NCBI GenBank assembly: GCA_017519865.1
Contig: JAFWRQ010000027.1
Coordinates: 1 to 64,000, forward strand
Length of the DNA stretch: 64,000 nt
Source: Bacteroidales bacterium
GTDB lineage: Bacteria; Bacteroidota; Bacteroidia; Bacteroidales; UBA932
Direction of reading: 5' to 3'
Position numbers and translations under genes: made by a program. How positions within the stretch are numbered: position 1 is the first letter of the stretch; each line of letters opens with the position of its first letter. Shown here one piece after another: positions 17,313-25,468 of this stretch. The notes under the pieces were generated by a model. That model saw only the letters and a list, made by a program, of their open reading frames with translations. It searched no databases and was not told where the DNA came from.

Positions 17313-18857
17313 TTAAATGGCTTTTACGCGGTCTTCGAAGCTGTCTTTGCCCTCGATCGCGGAGTTCTTGATCTGTGCGCGGTAGTTGTAGATGGTGTTG
17401 ACCGAATAGCGCAGGAGGGTGGCGATATGGGAGGATTGGGTAATGCCGAGCTTGATGAGTGCAAAGATGCGTAGCTCGGTATTAAGCAACTCGTCCTTCT
17501 TCAGTTCGACGCGCGCTTCAGGAAGCAGCAGCGCATTGAATTTCTCCACGAAGTCGGGATACAGCTGGAGGAAGGCGTTGTCGAAAGTCTTGTAGAAGCT
17601 CTTGAGTTCCGCGTCGATCTGTGAAAGCGTCATGAACTTCTTGAGCTTTTCGATGTAGCTGGAGCACATCGTGAGGAAAAGGCCGAGGTATTCTTCCTTT
17701 GCGGCATTGGCCTGCGACAGGTCGGACATGGCAGCCTGCAGGCGGGAGTTGACTTCCCTGACCTGCTTCTGGATGCGCTTCTGGCGCATGTATGTGAACA
17801 GGAGGATGGTAACGGCAGCCAGCAGGAAGACGGCAAGGGCAAGCAGGGCTATGTTGAGCCGCCGCGCCTTCCTTTCCTGGGCGGCGCGGATGGCGCTGTA
17901 GGCGTTTTCGATGGCGGGGAGGCTCTGGGCGATCTGCCAGGGACGCAGGCGCGCGTTGAAAAACAGCGCGTCGTTGAGCGAGAACTGCGTATAGCGGAAG
18001 GCGCGCTCGATGTCGCGCCCTGCGTTCAGCAGTTCGACCGCGAGCGACTGGAGCGAGCCGTTGTCCCTTGTCGCGCTGCGGATGTCCCCGACGGCGGAGC
18101 GCGCGAACCAGCTCATCATATCCTCCTGGCGGCCGAGCTCGCGGCAGACCGTGGCCTCGTAGTAGGCCATCTCGGCGAATTCGTGGCTGTACGGGTCCAG
18201 ACCTGCCAGGAAACCCGTGCAGAGCGAATCGGCTTTCCCCAGTTCACCTTCGTCCATGAGGTCCCGTACGACCATCAGCTGGTGCAGGGGATTGTCGGGA
18301 CTTGTCCCTTCGATTATCTTCCTCCGGTAGTAGCGGACCTTGCCGGGCAGGGAGTTCCGCTCCTCGTCGTTGCGGGTATATTCGCGGAAATCGTACAGGA
18401 AACGCTGCCGGAAGTTGTAGTAATCAATCAGTTGCTGCTCGCTCAGGCAGGTCGTATCGATCTGTGCGAAGGCCTGGGTGGCTTCGAGGTACATGCCGGC
18501 GATGCCGAAAAGCATGGCGCGGTTGACGTTGGCTTCCGAGACCTTTGACTTGTCCTTAAGGGCGGCAGCTGCTGCGGCCTTCTGGTCGACCGCTTCCTTG
18601 GCGTTGTCGAAGCGATAGGTGAACTCGGCGTCGAACAGCTGGCTGTAGAGGTCGAAGGCGTCGGCAGGCTTGAGGTCGCGGTTGTCGAGCAGGCTCTTCA
18701 GCGTCGATGTCTTGGCCTCGTGGTTGGAATAGAAGTCCCCGGCCATCTCGATGGTCCTGTCGAGACGGACGAGGTCTTCCTCAAATCCTCCCTGGGCAGA
18801 GACTGCCACGGGGAAGACAAGAAGCGAAGCTGACACTATGGCTGCAAGTCTGTGCAT
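17313..18857 (-). CDS. DUF6377-like membrane regulator with C-terminal helix-turn-helix
   Basis: The 514-residue protein has a signal peptide (about 1-22), a helical TPR-like periplasmic region, one transmembrane segment (about 333-358), a coiled coil, and a C-terminal HTH-like block (about 462-504) with LRIFALIKLGITQSSHIATL and VNTIYNYRAQIKN. This layout matches the DUF6377 proteins that often sit beside susC/susD. It probably senses a periplasmic signal and activates the locus. The frame stays open far upstream opposite GH94, but the signal peptide and a TATATTTG box 22 nt away fix the start at 18857. Confidence 0.85.
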   Translation of the reverse strand: MHRLAAIVSASLLVFPVAVSAQGGFEEDLVRLDRTIEMAGDFYSNHEAKTSTLKSLLDNRDLKPADAFDLYSQLFDAEFTYRFDNAKEAVDQKAAAAAALKDKSKVSEANVNRAMLFGIAGMYLEATQAFAQIDTTCLSEQQLIDYYNFRQRFLYDFREYTRNDEERNSLPGKVRYYRRKIIEGTSPDNPLHQLMVVRDLMDEGELGKADSLCTGFLAGLDPYSHEFAEMAYYEATVCRELGRQEDMMSWFARSAVGDIRSATRDNGSLQSLAVELLNAGRDIERAFRYTQFSLNDALFFNARLRPWQIAQSLPAIENAYSAIRAAQERKARRLNIALLALAVFLLAAVTILLFTYMRQKRIQKQVREVNSRLQAAMSDLSQANAAKEEYLGLFLTMCSSYIEKLKKFMTLSQIDAELKSFYKTFDNAFLQLYPDFVEKFNALLLPEARVELKKDELLNTELRIFALIKLGITQSSHIATLLRYSVNTIYNYRAQIKNSAIEGKDSFEDRVKAI

Positions 18858-18879
18858 ATAAGTACGGTTCCCGGAATTG

Positions 18880-18906
18880 CAAATATACGTAAAATCCGTA
18901 TATTTG
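18880..18906. promoter_or_regulatory. Divergent -7 boxes in a perfect inverted repeat
   Basis: CAAATATACG (18880-18889) and CGTATATTTG (18897-18906) are perfect inverse copies separated by 7 nt. The right arm is the plus-strand -7 box TATATTTG (18899-18906) for GH94, with TTG at 18877-18879 (19-nt spacer). The left arm is the minus-strand -7 box of the DUF6377 gene, whose -33 element is poor. RNA polymerase cannot occupy both at once. Confidence 0.7.
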
Positions 18907-18950
18907 TGTTGCTCTGCGGAGCATATTGTCATTGAACCACATACTGAGAT

Positions 18951-21389
18951 ATGAAAGAATACGGACACTATGATGACGCCTTGCGCGAATATGTCATCAC
19001 CGATCCTGCCACTCCGTGGCCCTGGATCAACTACCTCGGCAACGAGGACTTCTTTTCCCTGATCTCCAATACCGCCGGCGGCTATTCCTTCTACCGGGAC
19101 GCTAAGTTCCGCAGGATCACCCGCTACCGCTACAATGGCGTGCCTATGGACGCGGGCGGGCGGTATTTCTATATCAAGGATGGCGACACGGTCTGGTCGC
19201 CGGGCTGGAAGCCCTGCAAGACCCCGCTGGACGCGTACGAATGCCGGCATGGCATGAGCTATACGCGCATTTCGGGGGCCAAGGACGGAGTGGAGGCGTC
19301 CGTGCTGTTCTTCGTGCCCCTCGGGGCTCACTGCGAGGTGCAGAAACTCACACTCCGCAATACTTCCGGAGCCCCCAAGTCGTTGAAACTCTTCTCCTTC
19401 ATCGAGTGGTGCCTCTGGAATGCTGCCACGGACATGGAGAACTTCCAGCGCAATTTCTCGACCGGTGAGGTCGAGATCGAGGGCTCCACGATCTATCACA
19501 AGACTGAATACAAGGAGCGTCGCAACCACTATGCTTTCTATACCGTCAACGCTCCGATCGAGGGCTTCGATACCGACCGTGAGAGTTTCATCGGCCTGTA
19601 CAACGGCTTCGATGCGCCGCAGCGCGTGGAGGCCGGTTCGGCCTCCGGCAGCATCGCGCACGGCTGGAGCCCCGTCGCGTCGCACTGCATCGCAGTGACG
19701 CTCGCGCCGGGCGAGAGCCGCGATTTCATCTTCCAGCTCGGCTACATCGAGAACCCTCAGGAGGAGAAGTTCGACGAGGAAGCCACTGCCGCTGCCATCG
19801 CCGCCGGGCAGACTCCGGTGAGCCCGTTCATCAACAAAAAGCCTGCACACGAACTCATCGCCCGTTACGACACGGTCGGGAAGGTCGACGCGGCCTTCGC
19901 GGAGCTCGGGCGCTACTGGGACGACCTCCTGTCCATATTCAGCGTCAGTTCCGGGGAGAAGGGGCTGGAGAGGATGGTCAACGTCTGGAACCAGTACCAG
20001 TGCATGGTGACTTTCAACATGTCGCGCAGCGCCTCGTTCTTCGAGAGCGGCATAGGACGCGGAATGGGCTTCCGCGACTCCAACCAGGACCTCGTGGGCT
20101 TCGTGCACCAGATCCCGGAGCGTGCCCGCGAGCGCATCATAGACATAGCCTCGACGCAGTTCCCCGACGGCGGCTGCTACCATCAGTACCAGCCGCTGAG
20201 CAAGCGCGGCAACAACGACATCGGCGGTGGTTTCAACGACGACCCTATGTGGCTGATATTCGGTACAGTAGCCTATGTCAAGGAGACCGGCGACTTCTCC
20301 ATTCTCGATGAGCCGGTGCCTTTCGACAACGAACCCGGATCGGAGGTTTCGCTGATGGAGCATCTGCGCATTTCCTTCGACCATGTGGTGAACAACCTCG
20401 GCCCCCACGGCATGCCGCTGATCGGCCGCGCCGACTGGAACGACTGCCTCAACCTCAACTGCTTCAGCTGGGATCCCAACGACTCCTTCCAGACCACGGA
20501 GAACAAGACCGAGGGTTCGAAGGCCGAATCCCTTATGATAGCCGGCCTGTTTGTCGTCTGCGGGCGTGACTATGCCGCCCTCTGCCGCAGGCTGGGCCTG
20601 GGTGCGGAGGCGGAGCGCGCGCAGAAGCACGTCGGCGCGATGTGCGATGCCGTCAAGGCGTACGGCTGGGACGGGGAGTGGTTCCTGCGCGCCTATGACT
20701 ATTACGGCCGCCCGGTCGGCTCGCACGTCAACGACGAGGGCAAGATCTTCATCGAGTCCCAGGGATGGTGCGCGATGGCCGGAATCGGCCGCGAGGAGGG
20801 TCTGGTCGACAAGGCCCTCGACTCAGTCAAGAAGTATCTCGACTGCGAACACGGCATCGTGCTGAACAATCCCGCTTTCACGCGCTACAAGGTGGAGTAT
20901 GGCGAAATCTCCTCATATCCTGCAGGTTACAAGGAGAATGCCGGTGTCTTCTGCCACAACAATCCCTGGGTATTCATCGCCGAGGCGATGGTCGGCAGGG
21001 GAGACGACGCCTGGGAGCATTACCGCAAGATATGCCCGGCGTACACCAGGGACCAGGACCTCCACAAGGTCGAGCCTTACGTGTATTCCCAGATGGTGGC
21101 CGGAAAGGATGCTGCCAGGCCCGGAGAGGGCAAGAACAGCTGGCTGACCGGTACCGCGGCGTGGAACTGGTACGCCGTGACGCAGTTCATCCTCGGCATC
21201 CAGCCGGATTACGACGGCCTGGTCATCGACCCGTGCATCCCTTCGTCCTGGAAGGGTTTCACGGTCCGCAGGAAGTTCCGCGATGCGGAGTACGTCATCC
21301 GCGTGTCCAATCCCGACGGCAAGTGTAAGGGAAAGCCCGTGCACGTACCGTATGAACCGGGAGTGCACGAGCTCGAAGTGGTGCTGTAA
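18951..21389 (+). CDS. GH94 cello-oligosaccharide phosphorylase (probably cellobiose phosphorylase)
   Basis: The 812-residue protein lacks a signal peptide and so acts in the cytoplasm. It has the GH94 layout: an N-terminal beta-sandwich starting [20 protein letters not shown], then an (alpha/alpha)6 barrel with [33 protein letters not shown] (DWND at about 495-498, containing the catalytic acid) and KTEGSKAES. Cellobiose phosphorylases are about this length and convert cellobiose plus phosphate to glucose 1-phosphate and glucose. It would process imported disaccharide from the neighbouring beta-glucan locus. Laminaribiose specificity cannot be excluded. Confidence 0.9.
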   Translation: MKEYGHYDDALREYVITDPATPWPWINYLGNEDFFSLISNTAGGYSFYRDAKFRRITRYRYNGVPMDAGGRYFYIKDGDTVWSPGWKPCKTPLDAYECRHGMSYTRISGAKDGVEASVLFFVPLGAHCEVQKLTLRNTSGAPKSLKLFSFIEWCLWNAATDMENFQRNFSTGEVEIEGSTIYHKTEYKERRNHYAFYTVNAPIEGFDTDRESFIGLYNGFDAPQRVEAGSASGSIAHGWSPVASHCIAVTLAPGESRDFIFQLGYIENPQEEKFDEEATAAAIAAGQTPVSPFINKKPAHELIARYDTVGKVDAAFAELGRYWDDLLSIFSVSSGEKGLERMVNVWNQYQCMVTFNMSRSASFFESGIGRGMGFRDSNQDLVGFVHQIPERARERIIDIASTQFPDGGCYHQYQPLSKRGNNDIGGGFNDDPMWLIFGTVAYVKETGDFSILDEPVPFDNEPGSEVSLMEHLRISFDHVVNNLGPHGMPLIGRADWNDCLNLNCFSWDPNDSFQTTENKTEGSKAESLMIAGLFVVCGRDYAALCRRLGLGAEAERAQKHVGAMCDAVKAYGWDGEWFLRAYDYYGRPVGSHVNDEGKIFIESQGWCAMAGIGREEGLVDKALDSVKKYLDCEHGIVLNNPAFTRYKVEYGEISSYPAGYKENAGVFCHNNPWVFIAEAMVGRGDDAWEHYRKICPAYTRDQDLHKVEPYVYSQMVAGKDAARPGEGKNSWLTGTAAWNWYAVTQFILGIQPDYDGLVIDPCIPSSWKGFTVRRKFRDAEYVIRVSNPDGKCKGKPVHVPYEPGVHELEVVL

Positions 21390-21395
21390 AGCGGT

Positions 21396-21845
21396 TTATT
21401 CGGACTTATCCTTCCTGGCGGCCTTCCTGGCCGCCTTTTTTGCGGCCCTGGCGGCCTTGGCGGCCTCTGCCTGGGCCGCCGCCTGCCTTGCGGCGCTCTT
21501 GGTCGTGATCATGATCACTCCGTTTGCGCCCTGCATTCCATAGATGGCTGAGGTTCCGTCCTTGATGATGTCGATCGAGTCGACGTCTTCAGGGCGTATC
21601 GACGCTATGTTCTCGGTCTGTAAGCCGTCTACGATGAAGAGAGGCTGGGTCTGGCCGGAATTGGTCCCGATGCCGCGGATGACTATGTTGGGCATCTGGC
21701 CGGGGCCCGCCTGGCCTACGGTGACCCCCGGGACCTTCCCGCGGATCATTTCGAAGATGTCGCTGTACTTTGTCTGGGCCTGTAACTGGCTGCAGGTCAA
21801 CGCTGCAGCCAGTAAGGCAACGCTGATGGTGATAATCCTTTTCAT
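21396..21845 (-). CDS. Stand-alone TonB plug-domain protein with Ala/Lys tail
   Basis: The 149-residue product has a signal peptide (about 1-23, ending LQAQ) and then only a plug domain (about 27-115). PNIVIRGIGTNSGQTQPLFI, VDGLQ, VDSIDIIKDGTSAIYG and ANGVIMITTK are classic SusC-plug motifs. There is no carboxypeptidase-like domain and no barrel. After residue 115 comes a tail of Ala, Lys and Arg. Its ATG overlaps the GH9 stop by 4 nt, so the two are translationally coupled. A barrel remnant was not found downstream: the GH94 gene ends 6 nt away on the other strand. Function unknown. Confidence 0.85.
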   Translation of the reverse strand: MKRIITISVALLAAALTCSQLQAQTKYSDIFEMIRGKVPGVTVGQAGPGQMPNIVIRGIGTNSGQTQPLFIVDGLQTENIASIRPEDVDSIDIIKDGTSAIYGMQGANGVIMITTKSAARQAAAQAEAAKAARAAKKAARKAARKDKSE

Positions 21846-24388
21846 TGTTTTGCAATATTCAGGAAGGCCTGGCCGAAGATCAGGTAGCCGGTATTGCCGG
21901 CGATGGTGCCTTCATTCTGTCCCCAGAGGAACGGCCAGTCGTCGTAATTCTCGAAGTGATCCGGATGCCGGAAGAGCACTCCGGGGGCTACGTTGCCCGG
22001 GATGAAGGAGAAGTCCGCGCGGTTGTTGCCGTAGAATACGGCCTTGGGACGCGCGGCCCCGACTGCGGCCACGAGCGAGTAGTTGTGGTAAGGATGGCAT
22101 CCGAAGAGGTAGTTCACCGCCTTGTAGGCGTAGGACTTGTCGATGATCTCCGGGAAATACTTGGCCGCGAAGCTGGCCGTGGTGCCGAAGCTGACCACGG
22201 AACCGCTGCCTGCCCAGTTGCCAAGGCCGATCGGCACGCCGTAAGGGTTGTCCTCCTCGAAGCTGTCGAGATACTCCTTGTACTTCTCCACGTACGGTGC
22301 GAGCTTGGACTTGTAGTTCAGTTCCATATACGGGATGGCATCCATCGCGACGCTGATGGTGTTGTTGACGTTGCGGTCGAGCGCCTCCCAGATCTGATTC
22401 TCGAAACTGTTGAGGTAATGCTTCTCCCTCTGCCCTGTGGCGACATAGAGCTGGAGGTTGGTGGCGAGGTCGTTGCCTGCATTGAAAGCCCTGCCGTTGG
22501 GATTCTGTGCAGCCCTGGCTGCGAGAATCTCGTTGGCCTCCTGCTGGAGGCGCTTGGAAGCCGCGAGGGCGCGGTCGGCGAGATTGTCGTTGTAGCCCCT
22601 CAGCGCGCGGCTGGCGGCCGCGAACATGGTGGCGGCGCGCAGGTCGAGGCCGGGGTTGCGGGTCGTGAATGCCCACATGTCGTCGGGAGTGCCGCTGGAC
22701 TTGCCGTCGGCCGACTTCTGGTACGGCTTGAGCCTCGGGTCGTAGTGGAGGCCGTCGGTAATGGCCGCGGCGTCGCCGAGGTGGTGGTAGTTGTCAAGAA
22801 CGGAATTGGAAAGGGTCTGCGACATATGGCCGATATTCTCGGCCTGAGCCACGAGGTTAAGGGTGCCGTGCTCGATGTACTGGATGATGTCGGGAATGCC
22901 GTCAGGACGGTGAAGGTCGACATAACGCTGGTCCTCATCCACGAATGTCTCGTCGCGCATGGGCTTGAACACCTCCCAGAGGGTTACGAGGTTCTGCACC
23001 ACGCTGATGTTGGAACCGGTCTCGATGTCGAAGTCGCCGGCGTCGAAGAAGCCGCCGACGTTCAGGCCGGGAATCAGCTGGAGGGCCTTGTACTTGGTGT
23101 CGATGGCGCCCTGGCTGTGCAGGTCGAAGTGGTCGGTGTTGGCGGGAGCCTGGAGGTAACCCTCCTTGAAGGGCTCACCGTGCCAGATGCGGTAGCCTTC
23201 GTTGACCGTCATATGGTTCATGTGGATGGGGATCCAGACGTCGCTGGTGGCGTCGGTGATCCTGTCATACACGTGCTCGTCAATGAGGAAATTGCCGGTC
23301 GCGATATCGCCGTACTTGATATAGTAGATGCCGGGGTCGGTGACTTCGCTGAAGTCGAACTTTACGTAGTTGTATTTGAAGTAAGGGCCCCACTCGACGA
23401 CCTTGCCGGTGAAGACCTGCTTCTCGGATCCGTCCTCGGCGATACGCCACAGCGACGCGGAAGCCTGCGGCTTGTCGAGTTTGTCAAGCTCGATGACCGC
23501 AACCTTGGGCTGTCCGGGCTGGTAGCCGACCTGGGAGAATCCGATATTGGGTTCGCGCACCCACCCTTCCACGGCATTGGGCTCGACCGTCCAGGAAACG
23601 ACCTTGCCGGTCTTGCCGGCAGGGAGGACACTGCGCAGGACGAACCAGCCGTTCTGGGCCAGGATGCGGCCGTCGTAGAGGCTGAAACCTTCGTCGCTGG
23701 TGATGCGGATCATGCGCTCCGGGTCGTCGGGCGCCATCGTGATGGCGTGTCCGGTCTCCAGAGGGAGGGGATCGACGAATTCTCCGGTACCACGGTCGTC
23801 ATAGGTCCTGTAGCCCTTGAACTGCTTGACTTTCTCGGTGTTGGGACGGGCGACGGTCTCGCTTGCGGTATACCTGGGGAAGCGGTTCAGACGACCGTCC
23901 ATCAGGTATGTCTTGTTCCAATACTGTGAGGGGAGGAACTCGAGGTTGAGGCCGGCGTCGCCTTCCAGTTCCTTGGGAACCGGCTTGTCTAGGTAGACGG
24001 CTATCTCCACTGCCGGGCCTTTGCCCGTGACCACTATCCGGGAGTCGAAGTCGTAGTCCTCATAGCGGAGAACGACCTCGATCGAGTTGTCTTCAGCATT
24101 GACCTCACGCGAGACGGTAGTGGGGACGAGGTCCCACTGCTCCGGAGTGTTGACGAGGCGCACGGCGCCTCCCTGGACGGTGCGGACTCCGTGATGGATG
24201 ATCTCGATTCCGGAATTCTTCTCGTCGTTGAATCCTCCCGAAAAGGTGTTGTTGTAGACGAGGACGTTGACGCCTTGTCTTTCGAAATACTCCAGGTCGT
24301 TTAGTTTCAGGTCGGGCGAATTCCCGGTGCTGCATCCTGCTGCGAGGATGGCCAGAAGCGGGAGAGCCCGCAGGGCGGTTATTTTCAT
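21842..24388 (-). CDS. GH9 endoglucanase lipoprotein with N-terminal Ig-like domain
   Basis: The 848-residue lipoprotein (signal ending ILAAGC) has an N-terminal region of about 290 residues, a cellulase-type Ig-like domain (about 295-390, starting IGFSQVGYQPGQPKVAVIEL) and a GH9 (alpha/alpha)6 domain. The catalytic Asp pair is in FFDAGDFD (Asp449/Asp452). The catalytic Glu826 is in GQNEGTIAGNTGYL near the C terminus. GH9 enzymes cleave beta-1,4-glucosidic bonds in cellulose, mixed-linkage glucan or xyloglucan. Start 24388 carries the signal peptide; upstream in-frame codons overlap the promoter. Confidence 0.93.
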   Translation of the reverse strand: MKITALRALPLLAILAAGCSTGNSPDLKLNDLEYFERQGVNVLVYNNTFSGGFNDEKNSGIEIIHHGVRTVQGGAVRLVNTPEQWDLVPTTVSREVNAEDNSIEVVLRYEDYDFDSRIVVTGKGPAVEIAVYLDKPVPKELEGDAGLNLEFLPSQYWNKTYLMDGRLNRFPRYTASETVARPNTEKVKQFKGYRTYDDRGTGEFVDPLPLETGHAITMAPDDPERMIRITSDEGFSLYDGRILAQNGWFVLRSVLPAGKTGKVVSWTVEPNAVEGWVREPNIGFSQVGYQPGQPKVAVIELDKLDKPQASASLWRIAEDGSEKQVFTGKVVEWGPYFKYNYVKFDFSEVTDPGIYYIKYGDIATGNFLIDEHVYDRITDATSDVWIPIHMNHMTVNEGYRIWHGEPFKEGYLQAPANTDHFDLHSQGAIDTKYKALQLIPGLNVGGFFDAGDFDIETGSNISVVQNLVTLWEVFKPMRDETFVDEDQRYVDLHRPDGIPDIIQYIEHGTLNLVAQAENIGHMSQTLSNSVLDNYHHLGDAAAITDGLHYDPRLKPYQKSADGKSSGTPDDMWAFTTRNPGLDLRAATMFAAASRALRGYNDNLADRALAASKRLQQEANEILAARAAQNPNGRAFNAGNDLATNLQLYVATGQREKHYLNSFENQIWEALDRNVNNTISVAMDAIPYMELNYKSKLAPYVEKYKEYLDSFEEDNPYGVPIGLGNWAGSGSVVSFGTTASFAAKYFPEIIDKSYAYKAVNYLFGCHPYHNYSLVAAVGAARPKAVFYGNNRADFSFIPGNVAPGVLFRHPDHFENYDDWPFLWGQNEGTIAGNTGYLIFGQAFLNIAKQ

Positions 24389-24425
24389 AAGAATGTAATG
24401 GGTTAAGTTGTCAGTATTCTTCTTG

Positions 24426-24456
24426 TAAAGATAGTTCAAATGTACCTGCATTCCAA
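24426..24456 (-). promoter_or_regulatory. Predicted promoter of the GH9/plug operon
   Basis: Minus strand: TTG (24454-24456), 20 nt spacer, TATCTTTA (24426-24433). The last base differs from the TAnnTTTG consensus. The start codon is 37 nt downstream. Confidence 0.55.
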
Positions 24457-24505
24457 GTCGGGTGAACCGGAATGATAGAATATGATTTATATTTGATACT
24501 TTCCG

Positions 24506-25444
24506 CTAGAGGAGGAAGAAGAGGGCGACTCCCGCGACAGTAACGATGGTTCCGAAGACCTGTTTCGCAGTGATCCGTTGCTTGTTTATGATGGCGTACG
24601 GCACGATGATGAGGACCGGGGTGAGTGCCATCAGGGTAGAGGCTATGCCGGCTTTGGCATACTGGACGGCCATCAGTGACAGGGACACGCCGAGGAAAGG
24701 TCCGAAGAAGGTGGTCAGTACGGCGAAGGTCATGCCCTTGCGGTCGTGCAGGGCGGTCCTGACCTGTCCCATGGACTTGCGGGCCCAAAGGATGGCGGCG
24801 AAGCCTGCGAGTCCGAAGACGGCCCTGATGAAGGTGCCGGCGAAGGGCATCGCCTGCGCGACGGCCTCGGGCGTTCCGGCTGGTATTGCCGCTTCGTAGG
24901 CATCCAGGCCTATCTTGCTCAAAACCAGGCCGACTCCCTGGCCTACGCCGGCGCCAATCCCGAACAGCACGCCCTTGAGGGGCAGCTGCAAGGTCAGCCT
25001 GTGCGAATCCTCGCCGCGGGCGAGGATGGAGATGGCTATACCCGTGAGGGTTACGAGCATCGCCAGCCAGGAGTGCCAGGACATCGTTTCGCCCAGCATC
25101 AGCCAGCCGGCAATGCCCGCTACCGGCGGAGCCAGCGTCATGAAGAGCTGGCCGTAGCGGGAGCCGAAGATTACGTATGAATTGAACAGGCAATAGTCGC
25201 CGAAGACATATCCTACCAGGCCTGACAGGCCGAGCCAGAACCAGGCTTTACCTCCGGCATGGACGGGATAGGGCGATCCGGTGAAGATCCATAGCAATGC
25301 AGCAAGGAAGACGAGCGACATCGCCATCCTCAGCAGGTTCAGGGGCACTGCCCCGATCCTGTGGCTGGCGATGTCGGCGAACAGCGCCGTCGCCGTCCAT
25401 GAAAAGGCGACGACCAGCGCTATTATCTCTCCGAAGTATTGCAT
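24506..25444 (-). CDS. EamA/DMT-family transporter
   Basis: The 312-residue protein has ten predicted transmembrane helices in two EamA repeats, for example IIALVVAFSWTATALFADIA at the N terminus and a second repeat from about residue 155. DMT transporters export or import small metabolites, and the substrate cannot be inferred. It starts 24 nt after the GH51 stop on the same strand, without a visible promoter, so it is probably co-transcribed. A link to pentose or nucleotide-sugar movement is possible but unproven. Confidence 0.85.
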   Translation of the reverse strand: MQYFGEIIALVVAFSWTATALFADIASHRIGAVPLNLLRMAMSLVFLAALLWIFTGSPYPVHAGGKAWFWLGLSGLVGYVFGDYCLFNSYVIFGSRYGQLFMTLAPPVAGIAGWLMLGETMSWHSWLAMLVTLTGIAISILARGEDSHRLTLQLPLKGVLFGIGAGVGQGVGLVLSKIGLDAYEAAIPAGTPEAVAQAMPFAGTFIRAVFGLAGFAAILWARKSMGQVRTALHDRKGMTFAVLTTFFGPFLGVSLSLMAVQYAKAGIASTLMALTPVLIIVPYAIINKQRITAKQVFGTIVTVAGVALFFLL

Positions 25445-25468
25445 GGCTTAAGACAGGTCCTCTCCGGG

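Noticed and set aside
18858..20726. Long N-terminal extension of the DUF6377 frame
   Set aside because: The frame stays open opposite GH94, but the signal peptide and -7 box place the start at 18857.
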